Origin: Temperatibacter sp965603205
Lineage (GTDB): Bacteria; Pseudomonadota; Alphaproteobacteria; Sphingomonadales; Kordiimonadaceae
Assembly: GCA_965603205.1 (NCBI GenBank)
Contig: CBFDCC010000016.1
Coordinates: forward strand, 1-51,966
Direction of reading: 5' to 3'
DNA length: 51,966 bases
Shown here: positions 17,602 to 26,235 of the stretch, in pieces
Numbering within the stretch: position 1 is the first letter of the stretch
How the letters are laid out: each line of letters begins with the position of its first letter
The notes under the pieces: generated by a model
Databases searched by the model: none
What the model was told of the DNA's origin: nothing
What the model saw: the letters and a program-made list of their open reading frames with translations, nothing else
Position numbers and translations under genes: made by a program

Positions 17602-18714
17602 CTAATTAGGGTATGTGGCTTTTTGCCATTCGAGAATGTCAGCCCGCGATCCTTTAAATAGAATGGGCTGATCTTTTTGTGATAGCTGGTAGTCATACAT
17701 GGGATCATAATATTTTGTCAGCAAAGCCTCGATCCATGCCTCATGCAGATGATCCTCCCCCGTATCACGGTGATGATCTAATGCTTGCTGCATCAACGAA
17801 GTAATTTCACTGCATGTCGCCCCGCCAAGCCTTTTGCGAATACGATCTAATCCCGATAACAAAAAAGTCGAAAAGGCAGTAAAGCCTCCGCCTTCTGGTT
17901 CATTTTCATGGATTTTTAACAGGTCCGTCACATAATCTATTTTTATATTTTGTATACGTGATGATATAACTTCATCCACAAGAACCTGCGGACTATTCAG
18001 CATTTTTTCAATAATCGGCATGGGCATACTTAGTCTGCCTATGCGGTTTCCTTCATCTTCCAAGAAAATGGGGTCATTATTCATTTCGCTATCGATCTGA
18101 ATTAAATCAACAGCAAGCGCATTTTCAAAAGAAATCTGAGGCGGCTGATAATCATCAAAAGATCTGCCAAAACTAGAGCCCTTATGATTAGCAAGCCCTT
18201 CCAAATCTAACGCACAGTCAATATCCTTGATCAAAATTGTTTTGCCACTACCTGTACGCCCGCCAACAATAATAGCATCTCTCGCACCCAGAATTTCTTC
18301 TGTCTGGTCAATCAAAAAACGACGCATAGCCTTATATCCACCCGTAACTAGGGGATAATCGACACCAACCTCTTTTAACCATGCCTGTGTGGTGCGAGAC
18401 CGCAATCCACCACGAAAACAAAATAAATACCCCTCAGGGTTTTGAACTATAAATTCTTTCCATGTTCCAACACGCTCACCTTGTATCGATCCCGAAACTA
18501 ATTCATGTCCAAGCGCTATAGCAGCCTCTTGCCCCAATTGTTTATATTTAGTGCCTACAAGTTGGCGCTCAATATCTGTCATCAACGGTGCATTTATCGT
18601 GTTTGGAAAAGAGCCTTTGTTAAACTCGATTGGCGCGCGCACATCCATCATAGGGGCACCACTTAAAAATAGTGCCTTATAATCAGCCGTATCAGCGCGT
18701 GCCGTCATGGTCAT
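17602..18714 (-). CDS. mnmH: tRNA 2-selenouridine/geranyl-2-thiouridine synthase MnmH (SelU)
   Basis: 370 residues, the usual MnmH length. An N-terminal rhodanese domain (about 1-135) carries the catalytic Cys in YLFCFRGGLRSRT (near 97), and a P-loop domain follows with GGRTGSGKT (near 147-155). The enzyme replaces sulfur by selenium at wobble uridine of certain tRNAs through a geranylated intermediate, using selenophosphate. Its ATG overlaps the selD stop (ATGA at 18714-18711), so the two are co-translated, matching the biochemical dependence on SelD. An in-frame second ATG two codons later is possible. Confidence 0.95.
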   Translation of the reverse strand: MTMTARADTADYKALFLSGAPMMDVRAPIEFNKGSFPNTINAPLMTDIERQLVGTKYKQLGQEAAIALGHELVSGSIQGERVGTWKEFIVQNPEGYLFCFRGGLRSRTTQAWLKEVGVDYPLVTGGYKAMRRFLIDQTEEILGARDAIIVGGRTGSGKTILIKDIDCALDLEGLANHKGSSFGRSFDDYQPPQISFENALAVDLIQIDSEMNNDPIFLEDEGNRIGRLSMPMPIIEKMLNSPQVLVDEVISSRIQNIKIDYVTDLLKIHENEPEGGGFTAFSTFLLSGLDRIRKRLGGATCSEITSLMQQALDHHRDTGEDHLHEAWIEALLTKYYDPMYDYQLSQKDQPILFKGSRADILEWQKATYPN

Positions 18715-19751
18715 ATAACTTCGATCAAGGTGCCAGCCTTAGCAGCTACCATTTCACCAATAGGCTCAAGCACAAGGCCGTAATCTGCAAAGCATGCCTT
18801 GAGGGCTATTTGATCACCCTTCTTTGCCGCAATCAACAAACCACCACTTGTTTGCGGGTCACATAGCAGTAATTTTTGCTCTTCAGTTAAGGGGTTTAAC
18901 TTATGGCCATAGCTATCAAAGTTGCGCAGAGTACCCCCTGGCACACAGCCCATTGCCATATAATCCTTCACAGGGGCCAGTTGAGGAATTTTGTCAAACC
19001 ATAAATGAGCATTAACTTCACTGCCTTCGCACATCTCGCTTAGATGCCCTGCAAGACCAAACCCTGTCACATCTGTGACCGCCATAACACCATCAATTAA
19101 CGCCAGGTCGCTGCCAATTTTATTCATCATACACATGGTGTCACGGGCTAAAAATTCATCCTCATCCCGCAGTTTCTTTTGTTTTTGTGCCGTGGTTAAT
19201 ATGCCCACACCCAGCGGCTTGGTTAGATATAAATCACAGCCTACAGTCGCTGTATTATTTTGCTTTAAATTTTCCTTAGCCACAATCCCTGTTACAGCCA
19301 GACCAAATATTGGTTCGCCCGCGTCAATAGTATGACCCCCAGCGAGCATAATCCCCGCGTCAGCGCAGGCCGATCTACCGCCATCAATAACCTGACCCGC
19401 CACCTCTGCTGGTAACTTGTCAATAGGCCAACCCAGTATGGCAATAGCCATGATAGGCTTGCCGCCCATGGCATAGATATCGCTAATGGCATTGGTTGCG
19501 GCGATACGGCCAAAATCAAAAGGATCATCGGCGATGGGCATGAAAAAATCAGTAGTGCTCAGGATCACCTGCCCACCCTCAATTTCATAGGCCGCCGCGT
19601 CATCTTTGCTGCTATTGCCCACTAATAGTTTTGGGTCCGTTTTAAATTGAAGACTACTCTTCAACATAACGTCCAAAACTTTGGGTGATATCTTACAGCC
19701 ACACCCTGCGCCGTGACTATACTCTGTTAATTTAATTGGCGTATCACTCAT
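18711..19751 (-). CDS. selD: Selenide, water dikinase SelD
   Basis: 346 residues. It contains the active-site motif HGAGCGCKISP with Cys (not selenocysteine) near residue 17 and Lys near 20, the AIR-synthase-like domains with SNSSKDDAAAYE and TDFFMPIADDPFDFGRIAATNA, and the C-terminal LLCDPQTSGGLL. It makes selenophosphate from selenide and ATP. The gene sits between a homocysteine-methyltransferase-like gene (2-bp gap) and mnmH (overlap). No selA or selB is in the window, so the visible use of selenophosphate is tRNA selenation. Confidence 0.95.
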   Translation of the reverse strand: MSDTPIKLTEYSHGAGCGCKISPKVLDVMLKSSLQFKTDPKLLVGNSSKDDAAAYEIEGGQVILSTTDFFMPIADDPFDFGRIAATNAISDIYAMGGKPIMAIAILGWPIDKLPAEVAGQVIDGGRSACADAGIMLAGGHTIDAGEPIFGLAVTGIVAKENLKQNNTATVGCDLYLTKPLGVGILTTAQKQKKLRDEDEFLARDTMCMMNKIGSDLALIDGVMAVTDVTGFGLAGHLSEMCEGSEVNAHLWFDKIPQLAPVKDYMAMGCVPGGTLRNFDSYGHKLNPLTEEQKLLLCDPQTSGGLLIAAKKGDQIALKACFADYGLVLEPIGEMVAAKAGTLIEVI

Positions 19752-19753
19752 AA

Positions 19754-20629
19754 CTAATCCTTTAACCTTGAAAGTTCTTTTATATAACTAGGGTCTGTAT
19801 CACAACAACCCCCAAAAAGGGTGGCGCCGAGGTCTACCCACCCCTTTGCCACCGCAGCATATTCAGCCGCAGTAATAGGAAGTGTGGGTACATGCTCAGG
19901 CTCAAAACCATCGACAGGCTCGCTCATAACAGGATTACAGTAAGCGCCTATGGGCTTGTCTGTCAGCGCCCGCAACTTTGGTAATGCCTTAGATACAGGT
20001 TCGCATGCCGCACAGTTAAATAAGAACCCTTCAATAGCCAAACCTTCTAACGCTGCATAAGCTTCCTCAATCGTCGCCCCACCGCGCAAATTAGCCGTAG
20101 AGGGTGATAGAGTCCAAGACACCCATACGGGCTTACCGCTTTCAATCCCCGCAGTTGCAGCCGCACGAGCCTCATCAACTGTTGTCATTGTCTCACAAAT
20201 AAACATATCCACGCCTGACGCGGCGGCAACAATATCACGGTACTGCCTTAGACAATCCTCAAAAGATTCCACCAAATCATAGCGGTAACTGGTGTGAAGC
20301 GGCGGCAAAGACCCTGCTACTTTAACACCCATATCACCAACCTCAGCCCGAGCCGCCAGCGCAAGATCAACCGACTTACCGATCATCTCTGACTGGCGAT
20401 CTTGCATATTTTCATGTGTAAGCATGGGTATTGTCAGCGCGTAATTATTGGCTGTGATCACCTGTGCGCCTGCACGAATATAATCAGCATGCAACAACTT
20501 TATTGCCGCTGGCGCGTCAACCACTGCCAGTGCTGACCATATTGATGACTTATAATTAGGTACCTTAACACCACGCGCCCGCAGCGCAGTCCCCATAGCC
20601 CCATCAAGTATAATAATATCATCGCCCAC
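19754..20629 (-). CDS. Homocysteine S-methyltransferase family protein
   Basis: 291 residues, one homocysteine-methyltransferase (MmuM/BHMT-like) barrel. It begins with the ILDGAMGTALRARG signature, has the first zinc Cys region FNCAACEP (near 205-212), and ends with the paired zinc cysteines GGCCDTDP (near 275). Members transfer a methyl group from S-methylmethionine, betaine or similar donors to homocysteine or selenohomocysteine. The start is GTG 20629 with GGAG about nine bases upstream. Its stop is two bases from the selD start, so selenium metabolism (methyl-selenium handling) is a plausible role; ordinary methionine salvage is the alternative. Confidence 0.87.
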   Translation of the reverse strand: MGDDIIILDGAMGTALRARGVKVPNYKSSIWSALAVVDAPAAIKLLHADYIRAGAQVITANNYALTIPMLTHENMQDRQSEMIGKSVDLALAARAEVGDMGVKVAGSLPPLHTSYRYDLVESFEDCLRQYRDIVAAASGVDMFICETMTTVDEARAAATAGIESGKPVWVSWTLSPSTANLRGGATIEEAYAALEGLAIEGFLFNCAACEPVSKALPKLRALTDKPIGAYCNPVMSEPVDGFEPEHVPTLPITAAEYAAVAKGWVDLGATLFGGCCDTDPSYIKELSRLKD

Positions 20630-20693
20630 GTAGGTAATCTCCGCACATAAAAGTTTCAGCTTTTATATCAGATATCTTGAATGAATGTATAAA

Positions 20694-22298
20694 TTAATCC
20701 CGCAGGCGATTAATCAGCCCCTTAGAAATAGATTGGCAATCACTATCCCCTTTGACTGACGATGCAAGCATTGTGGCCATTTCTTTACCTAACTCTACAC
20801 CAAACTGATCAAAGCTATTGATCTGCCAAATAGTACCTTGAACAAAGACCTTATGCTCATATAGCGCAATCAGCATGCCCATAACCTTTGGCGTTAATTG
20901 CTCATATAATATGGTATTACTAGGCCGATTACCGGGAAAGGTCTGATACAATGCCAGACGCGCCACATCACCTTCGCTAAACCCGCGTGTGCGTAGACTG
21001 TTTTTTGTTGCCTCTAGATCACGACCAACTGCCAACGTTTCGCTTTGGGCAAAACAATTTGCTAGCAAAATATTATGGTGAAGCGGATCAGCGCTCAGGG
21101 GTTTCTTAGCAATCAGAAAGTCAGCGGGTACTATATCTGTACCCTGATGCAGCCACTGGTAAAAGGCGTGTTGACCATTGGTCCCAGGCTCTCCCCAGAT
21201 CAAAGGCCCTGTTTCCTTTGAGACAATCTCACCGTCTAGACCTACGCGCTTGCCATTACTTTCCATATCAAGCTGCTGCAAATAGGCCGAAAATCGGCTA
21301 AGCCTCTGGTCGTAAGGCAATATAGCTTGAGCGCTATAGCCCATGACATTACGGTTCCATATACCAATAAGCGCCATCATTACGGGTACGTTATTATTTA
21401 AAGGCATTTCAATGAAATGCGCGTCGACGGCCCTAGCACCCGCTAGAAATTCATTAAAATTTTCAGCACCAATGGCAATAGCGACTGGCAACCCTACACT
21501 AGACCAAACAGAATAACGTCCGCCTACCCACGCCTGAAACCCGAAAATATGATCGGCGGGAATACCAAATTCAATCGCCTTGTCAGGGGCAGCAGAAACG
21601 GCAACAAAATGGTGCGCGCGCGCTGCTTCATTGTCTATAACATGCGAAAGCCAGCTCAGCGCCGAGGCCGCATTGGTCATAGTTTCTAACGTAGTGAATG
21701 TTTTAGAGGCGACGATAAACAAGGTAGTTTCAGCGTTTAATGGTTTTAAAGTATCGGCGATATGGGCGCCGTCAGCATTTGAGATAAAATGACAATTTGG
21801 GCCATCATGAAAGGGCGAAAGGGCGAGCGTAACCATAGCAGGCCCTAAATCAGAGCCGCCAATACCAATATTTACCACATCAGTAAACACCTTGCCCGTC
21901 GCGCCGCAAATGGCGCCACTGCGTATCTTTTCCGCGTATGCAAGCATGGCTTCACGATTATTTTCAACCTCAGATGACACAGCTGATTTTAACTGTGACC
22001 TAAGGGCCATATGCAATACGGCGCGGTCTTCCGTAACATTGATATGTTCACCTGATGCCATAGCAGAACGACGACCCTCAACCCCCGCTGCCGCTGCGAG
22101 TGCAATCAACGCATCTACACAATCCTCACCCAGATTATTTTTAGAATAATCGAATATAAGACCATCTAGATTCATGCTAAATTTATCAAAGCGATCAGGG
22201 TCACTGTCGAATAGTTCTTTCAGTGAAAGTCCTTTGTGTTCTTCAGCTATATTCTCTAGATTATGCCAAGCCTGATCTATATTCCCCGTCATTATCAT
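20694..22298 (-). CDS. pgi: Glucose-6-phosphate isomerase
   Basis: About 534 residues, typical of Pgi. Signature regions are VNIGIGGSDLGPAMV, the sugar-phosphate site VASKTFTTLETMTNA, GGRYSVWSSVGLP, and the C-terminal NSFDQFGVELGK. It interconverts glucose-6-phosphate and fructose-6-phosphate in glycolysis/gluconeogenesis. The start is uncertain among GTG 22301, ATG 22298 and ATG 22292; AGGA and AGGGG lie at suitable distances for the two ATGs. It may read through into the methyltransferase-selD-mnmH genes after a 64-bp gap. Confidence 0.95.
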   Translation of the reverse strand: MIMTGNIDQAWHNLENIAEEHKGLSLKELFDSDPDRFDKFSMNLDGLIFDYSKNNLGEDCVDALIALAAAAGVEGRRSAMASGEHINVTEDRAVLHMALRSQLKSAVSSEVENNREAMLAYAEKIRSGAICGATGKVFTDVVNIGIGGSDLGPAMVTLALSPFHDGPNCHFISNADGAHIADTLKPLNAETTLFIVASKTFTTLETMTNAASALSWLSHVIDNEAARAHHFVAVSAAPDKAIEFGIPADHIFGFQAWVGGRYSVWSSVGLPVAIAIGAENFNEFLAGARAVDAHFIEMPLNNNVPVMMALIGIWNRNVMGYSAQAILPYDQRLSRFSAYLQQLDMESNGKRVGLDGEIVSKETGPLIWGEPGTNGQHAFYQWLHQGTDIVPADFLIAKKPLSADPLHHNILLANCFAQSETLAVGRDLEATKNSLRTRGFSEGDVARLALYQTFPGNRPSNTILYEQLTPKVMGMLIALYEHKVFVQGTIWQINSFDQFGVELGKEMATMLASSVKGDSDCQSISKGLINRLRD

Positions 22299-22431
22299 CA
22301 CCCCTATCCTATTTTACTCTATCAATAGCAAGCTTAAGGCGGCTCTACAACAGATCATATGATTTGTAACTTGATCAAACAATAAATACCATTATGCTAA
22401 TGACAAATATTTAAATACTCAAAGGATTGAC

Positions 22432-23391
22432 ATGCCTATTCCAGCGCTATTAAAAAATCAGTTAACACTACCTGTTATAGCATCACCCATGTTTATTGTT
22501 TCGGGACCAGAACTAGTTATCGCCCAATGTAAAGCGGGTGTAGTTGGATCGTTTCCCGCCCTTAATGCCAGACCCCAATCGATGTTGGGTGAGTGGCTAA
22601 CGCGTATCAAAAATGAATTGGCTGAATTTGAAGCTGAGACGGGTATTAAGCCAGCGCCTTTTGCGGTCAATCAAATATGCCATAACAGCAATAACCGCTT
22701 AGAAGAAGACATGGCAACATGCGTTGAACATCAAGTGCCCATCATTATCACATCCCTGCGCCCACCTTCATTTATTGTTGAGGCTGTGCATGGTTATGGC
22801 GGTCTTGTTTTTCACGACGTTATTAACACACGCCACGCCAAAAAGGCCGCTGACATGGGCGTCGACGGCCTTATTCTTGTTTGCACAGGCGCTGGTGGCC
22901 ATGCCGGCACCCTTTCCCCTCTTGCCTTTGTCCAGCAAACACGCGAGTGGTTTAATGGCACAATCATATTATCAGGATCAATTGCGACGGGTAGCAGTAT
23001 ATTGGCAGCAAAGGCAATGGGGGCTGATCTAGCCTATATGGGCACCAGGTTCATCGCCACAAAAGAAGCCAATGCTGACGCCAATTATCACCGCCATATA
23101 ACAGAATCTTCGGCTGAGGATATCATCTATAGTAATCTATTTACTGGTATCCACGGCAATTACATAGCAGGATCAATAGCTGAGGCAGGGCTTGATCCAA
23201 CCAACCTTGATACCAGTGATAAAAATGCTATGAATTTTGGCTCAGGTGGGACAAGTGATAGCAAGGCTTGGAAAGATATTTTAGGCGCAGGCCAAGGTGT
23301 CGGGCAAATTAAAGACGTGCCAAAAACTGCTGATCTAGTCAAACGATTAAAAGCAGAATATGATGATGCACTGATAAGATTAAACTCATAA
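22432..23391 (+). CDS. Nitronate monooxygenase (2-nitropropane dioxygenase) family
   Basis: 319 residues, a TIM-barrel FMN enzyme. Visible family features are VIASPMFIVSGPEL at the N-terminus, AGVVGSFPALNAR, FAVNQICHNSNNR, GADGLILVCTGAGGHAGTLSP-type FMN loop with the catalytic-region His (GAGGHAGT near 158-165), and GADLAYMGTRF. These proteins oxidise alkyl nitronates such as propionate 3-nitronate. AAAGGA six bases upstream confirms the start. It is monocistronic, and its last codons overlap by six bases the end of the converging phage-island gene. Confidence 0.92.
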   Translation: MPIPALLKNQLTLPVIASPMFIVSGPELVIAQCKAGVVGSFPALNARPQSMLGEWLTRIKNELAEFEAETGIKPAPFAVNQICHNSNNRLEEDMATCVEHQVPIIITSLRPPSFIVEAVHGYGGLVFHDVINTRHAKKAADMGVDGLILVCTGAGGHAGTLSPLAFVQQTREWFNGTIILSGSIATGSSILAAKAMGADLAYMGTRFIATKEANADANYHRHITESSAEDIIYSNLFTGIHGNYIAGSIAEAGLDPTNLDTSDKNAMNFGSGGTSDSKAWKDILGAGQGVGQIKDVPKTADLVKRLKAEYDDALIRLNS

Positions 23392-23655
23392 CACATCCGA
23401 AATATTTTTTATTTCATTATCCATGAGGACTAAGATATCACTATGGATGTCCTCAAGACCGTTTTCATGGGGGTCTATATACCGTTTATCTTTGCCACTC
23501 AGTGGCAGGCTATCTGACAGCAACTTCATCACGTGGTAAAACCCATTATAGGCCTCTTGGATAATCATCCTCGCTTCCTCTAGTTCAATAATATGCTGAT
23601 GGGCATTTTGATGCTCTAAAATAACAATATTTGGCATGTCCCCCGCTCTACTCAT
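23386..23655 (-). CDS. Hypothetical 89-residue protein after the holin gene
   Basis: Not recognised. It is acidic and predicted mostly helical (HQHIIELEEARMIIQEAYNGFYHVMKLL), with no signal or membrane segment. Its ATG overlaps the holin stop (ATGA), a normal phage-style coupling, so it probably works with the holin or belongs to the same late operon. A lysis accessory protein would fit, but nothing in the sequence proves it. Confidence 0.65.
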   Translation of the reverse strand: MSRAGDMPNIVILEHQNAHQHIIELEEARMIIQEAYNGFYHVMKLLSDSLPLSGKDKRYIDPHENGLEDIHSDILVLMDNEIKNISDVL

Positions 23656-24044
23656 TGACTTCTGGCTACCTTATTTAGCTTTTCATAGGTGCGAAGACCA
23701 CCAAGTCCTAGTAAAGACATTAAAACTGTCACCAGTGTTTCAGTGCCATTGAGGGCTGGTAATTTAGGGGTGTCTGGCCAAAATACGGCCTGTACCCACG
23801 AGAGCATATCATAGCCAAAGAAGTGCCAAGCCAGCGCAAAAGCACAGGTCCACCCGACAGCGGGTCGCCAACCCGCTACAAATAACGATGCGTGCGATGC
23901 CTCAAGTTTATTTAATTCGACCTGAGCCAAGCTTTTATTTTGGGCAAGGCGCTCCAGCACAATTTTCTTGTCCAACCGTTCTTCATCGCACATTCCTACA
24001 GTCACACGCAGAAACTGTCTGACAACCGTCTGGATTAATGCCAA
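23652..24044 (-). CDS. 3TM-type phage/GTA holin
   Basis: 130 residues from TTG 24044. The C-terminal two thirds match the 3TM_holin family of gene-transfer agents: VAGWRPAVGWTCAFALAWHFFG forms the first two turns of membrane helix, a second hydrophobic segment follows, and LLGLGGLRTYEKLNKVA is the conserved end. Holins open the inner membrane for lysis or particle release. The start is uncertain: TTG has GTAGG four bases upstream, while an ATG at 23993 has GGA directly against it. The N-terminal helical part (ERLAQNKSLAQVELNKLEAS) is typical either way. Confidence 0.82.
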   Translation of the reverse strand: MALIQTVVRQFLRVTVGMCDEERLDKKIVLERLAQNKSLAQVELNKLEASHASLFVAGWRPAVGWTCAFALAWHFFGYDMLSWVQAVFWPDTPKLPALNGTETLVTVLMSLLGLGGLRTYEKLNKVARSQ

Positions 24045-24154
24045 ACAGCCTACGGCCTATCATCCGCGTCACGCGGATAGCAGCCGATAATTTTCGATTG
24101 ATTTACGCGCAACGATGCGCGCCACGCAGTACGAGCCGCCCCCCCCCCTAGACT

Positions 24155-24286
24155 TCGTCATTACCCAACTTGATTGGGTAATCCATTATACAGGGATAAC
24201 AGCACCGTCTTTTCATGATGAAGCGGGCTTTATATTGCAGCCACCTTGGTTTCCCATGGATCCCCGTGTCAAGCACGAGGATGACG
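24155..24286. repeat. Dispersed hairpin repeat, CGTCAT-CTTGA-ATCCAT family (paired inverted ends)
   Basis: The left end reads CGTCAT, TACCCAA, CTTGA, TTGGGTA, ATCCAT. The right end, inverted, reads CGTCAT, CCTCGTG, CTTGA, CACGGGG, ATCCAT. Both are 31 bp with the same fixed blocks, and the 7-base stems differ but remain complementary (one mismatched pair at the right end). A related copy is at 51213-51241. This resembles the mosaic palindromic repeats common in Alphaproteobacteria. Confidence 0.7.
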
Positions 24287-24320
24287 CGTGTACCGATCTA
24301 TGATATATAAAGCCTATAAT

Positions 24321-24348
24321 TTGACTTGAGGGCGTGTTTAGTTATGAT
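24321..24348 (+). promoter_or_regulatory. Sigma-70-type promoter of the first cargo gene
   Basis: TTGACT (24321-24326) and TATGAT (24343-24348) are separated by 16 bp. The preceding AGCCT and the 40-bp overall frame are the same as in the promoter at 26175-26202, which serves the other plus-strand gene inserted in the phage module. Confidence 0.6.
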
Positions 24349-24386
24349 TGAATTTAGATCGTATATTTAGTGTTAAGGGTAGTGGC

Positions 24387-24995
24387 ATGAAAAAATATCT
24401 AATCGGGTTTCTTGTGGGCATCGCCACGTTGTCTTTGTCGCTAACAGCCTATTTACATATGCCTCAAAACCAATCTTTATGGAATTTTTGGACTGGCAAA
24501 GAAATTTATGTCCCATATCCACATCCCTTTTATATGATGCCATATCCGCTCAGTATCGGTGCTTTCGCGACACGGCCTGATGCATTTTTAAACAAACAAG
24601 AGCATATCTTAAAACGGCTTGATTTCACAGCTGATCAATTTGAACTTGTATGTACAAAATTTGTTTCTTATGCCTCTAACCGCGACTTCACAACGTCCAT
24701 TATAGAAGCTACTTTAACCAAAGATGCTGCTTTAAAGCTATATGCCCTACTGAAAAGTCATGAGGGGAAAATATTCAGCTACACCTATAAAGGCATCATC
24801 CTAAACAAAGATTATATTTATAAAGACGGTCTAAATTTCTATTACCACCATCTAGATAAGATGGTCCTTACCTTCAACTTTATAGAAAAAGATTGGGCGA
24901 CGATGTCTGAACTTATCGCCCAAATCACAGGCGAAGGCATAAAGCCATGTAATGATATAAAATTTAGCGAATCTAATCCAACGGTGATCAATTAA
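24387..24995 (+). CDS. Membrane-anchored or exported protein of unknown function (cargo gene 1)
   Basis: 202 residues from ATG 24387; an in-frame TTG at 24348 overlaps the promoter -10 and is rejected. A single N-terminal hydrophobic helix (KKYLIGFLVGIATLSLSLTA) without a clear cleavage site suggests an inner-membrane anchor with the rest outside the cytoplasm. The following part is rich in aromatic residues and Pro (YVPYPHPFYMMPYP) and ends in a mixed domain with two Cys. No family is recognised. It lies between the holin and prohead-protease genes but on the opposite strand and with its own promoter, like a phage moron. It ends eight bases into the converging protease gene. Confidence 0.72.
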   Translation: MKKYLIGFLVGIATLSLSLTAYLHMPQNQSLWNFWTGKEIYVPYPHPFYMMPYPLSIGAFATRPDAFLNKQEHILKRLDFTADQFELVCTKFVSYASNRDFTTSIIEATLTKDAALKLYALLKSHEGKIFSYTYKGIILNKDYIYKDGLNFYYHHLDKMVLTFNFIEKDWATMSELIAQITGEGIKPCNDIKFSESNPTVIN

Positions 24996-25947
24996 GAGAA
25001 TATGTAACCCTACCTTCATAAAACCCTTTTAGGCTTATACGTATATCATATTGATATGTTTTATTTCTCTCAGTATCACCAAGGCTAACTGATCCGCTCC
25101 CTTGCAAAACCTTTGTTGCCATACGCGCACCATCCCAATATTCAACACGCATTTGTGTACCAACAATATTACCACTGCCGCTAAGGGTAATATTCACGCC
25201 ACGCGGGCCATCCATCACATATTCATCAGGATCGCCCCAAAGGTCTTTTTTAATATTAACAGTTTTTCTAATACGTCCCTTTTTAACTAAATTCAGTAAA
25301 TTCGCAGGATTAAGACGCTCAACAATTTCACCCATGGTTTTCTGCTCACCCGATTGAGCCTCAAAGCCTTTGGTTGAGAGCAGCATAGCATGACGCATAT
25401 CAAAACCCTTTTGCTGCAGCAGTTTTAAGAAACCATTGCGGCTAGTCGGTGCATCCGCTGTATAACTCGCCGACTTAACGGCGTGAACACGTGCCAGCTC
25501 GTTAGCGGGGAATGTCACCAGCGATATTTCCATTAAATCGGCCTTGGTGATGGTGCGCACACCGCTGGTATCATCGCGAAGGCTTTCCTTTGTGACAAAA
25601 CCAACCGACAGACCGTTCAGCGCCCCCATTTTTAACAGCTCGTAAGCTTCTTTACCGCGTCCCTCGCGTGTCAGGCGGCCTTTTACATACAGGCCTTTTG
25701 TATCCTCGCGCACTTCGTCAAACCGACCAATTGGCTCCTTTGGGTTATGCTGCCACAGCAGGGCCGGCGTACGCATTTTTAACGAGTTTGTGAAGGTGCC
25801 ACGGGTAACGATATCGCCGTCACGATCAACACTGTCATAAATAGAGCCATAGCCTTCGAATGTACCAGGTTCAGCGCCCGCCTTTATCTCTAGCGGCACC
25901 TCGTGCGTGCGTGATATTGTCTCGCTGCTCTGTGACTTTAATTGCAT
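24988..25947 (-). CDS. HK97-family prohead protease with a C-terminal extension of unknown function
   Basis: 319 residues from ATG 25947, chosen because AAGGA lies seven bases upstream; the frame is open further but runs through repeats. The protease domain (about 10-160) shows GYGSIYDSVDRDGDIV, catalytic His67 in LLWQHNP, Ser114 in NGLSVGF and the KADLMEISLVTFPAN block. Residues about 172-211 form a module (NGFLKLLQQKGF...STKGF...MGEIVERL) that recurs in the protein at 27295. Residues 225-319 form a beta-rich domain (VNITLSGSGN, MRVEYWDG, YQYDIRISLKGF) not expected in these proteases. It would mature a capsid, yet no major capsid gene follows. Confidence 0.88.
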   Translation of the reverse strand: MQLKSQSSETISRTHEVPLEIKAGAEPGTFEGYGSIYDSVDRDGDIVTRGTFTNSLKMRTPALLWQHNPKEPIGRFDEVREDTKGLYVKGRLTREGRGKEAYELLKMGALNGLSVGFVTKESLRDDTSGVRTITKADLMEISLVTFPANELARVHAVKSASYTADAPTSRNGFLKLLQQKGFDMRHAMLLSTKGFEAQSGEQKTMGEIVERLNPANLLNLVKKGRIRKTVNIKKDLWGDPDEYVMDGPRGVNITLSGSGNIVGTQMRVEYWDGARMATKVLQGSGSVSLGDTERNKTYQYDIRISLKGFYEGRVTYSLN

Positions 25948-26004
25948 GATGTTTTCCTTGTTAGTTGCCGTCATTATTGCGGCATTTTGAGTTTTGATTT
26001 TAGT

Positions 26005-26133
26005 ATAGGGCGCAGCCCGTACCGAGCGACCGCGAGGCCGAGCTGATGCGAGGATCAAGATATTATAGGGCGCAGCCCGTACCGAGCGACCGCGAGGCCG
26101 AGCTAATGCGAGGATTAAGATATAATAGGGCAC
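26005..26133. repeat. 60-bp tandem copies of the modular hairpin repeat
   Basis: Two almost identical 60-bp units (26005-26064, 26065-26124) and the start of a third. Each contains the GGGC-GCA-GCCC hairpin, the core GTACCGAGCGACCGCGAGGC and the CGAGCT-ATGCGAGGAT tail. They lie directly upstream of the prohead protease gene and keep its reading frame open, which mimics an N-terminal extension. Confidence 0.85.
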
Positions 26134-26174
26134 AGCCCCGCTCATGCGCCGTGCGTAGATACACAGCCTTTAAT

Positions 26175-26202
26175 TTGACTTAATTTTTTGATCACCTATG
26201 AT
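26175..26202 (+). promoter_or_regulatory. Sigma-70-type promoter of the second cargo gene
   Basis: TTGACT (26175-26180), 16-bp spacer, TATGAT (26197-26202), preceded by AGCCT and followed by TG as at 24321-24348. The two promoters share fixed blocks and an identical 40-bp frame while the spacers differ. Confidence 0.6.
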
Positions 26203-26235
26203 TGTACGCCATCACATATTAAACGATTGCAGATA

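Larger units (their letters stand above)
24045..24386. other. 342-bp intergenic region rich in hairpins
   Basis: No gene is seen. From left to right the region holds a perfect palindrome ATCCGCG-TCA-CGCGGAT (24062-24078), a run of ten C (24139-24148), a 132-bp repeat element bounded by inverted covarying hairpins (24155-24286), and the promoter of the downstream plus-strand gene (24321-24348). Confidence 0.75.

Noticed and set aside
24115..24303. Small plus-strand open frame before cargo gene 1
   Set aside because: It reads through the C run and the hairpin repeat, has Pro runs from poly-C and no ribosome binding site.
26005..26133. CRISPR array
   Set aside because: Repeats are directly abutting or dispersed singly with no unique spacers of constant length and no cas genes.
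25948..26145. N-terminal extension of the prohead protease (66 extra residues with a repeated ARPRGRSVRAAPY segment)
   Set aside because: The extension is the translation of the 60-bp intergenic hairpin repeats; a good ribosome binding site stands before ATG 25947, and proteases of this family start there.
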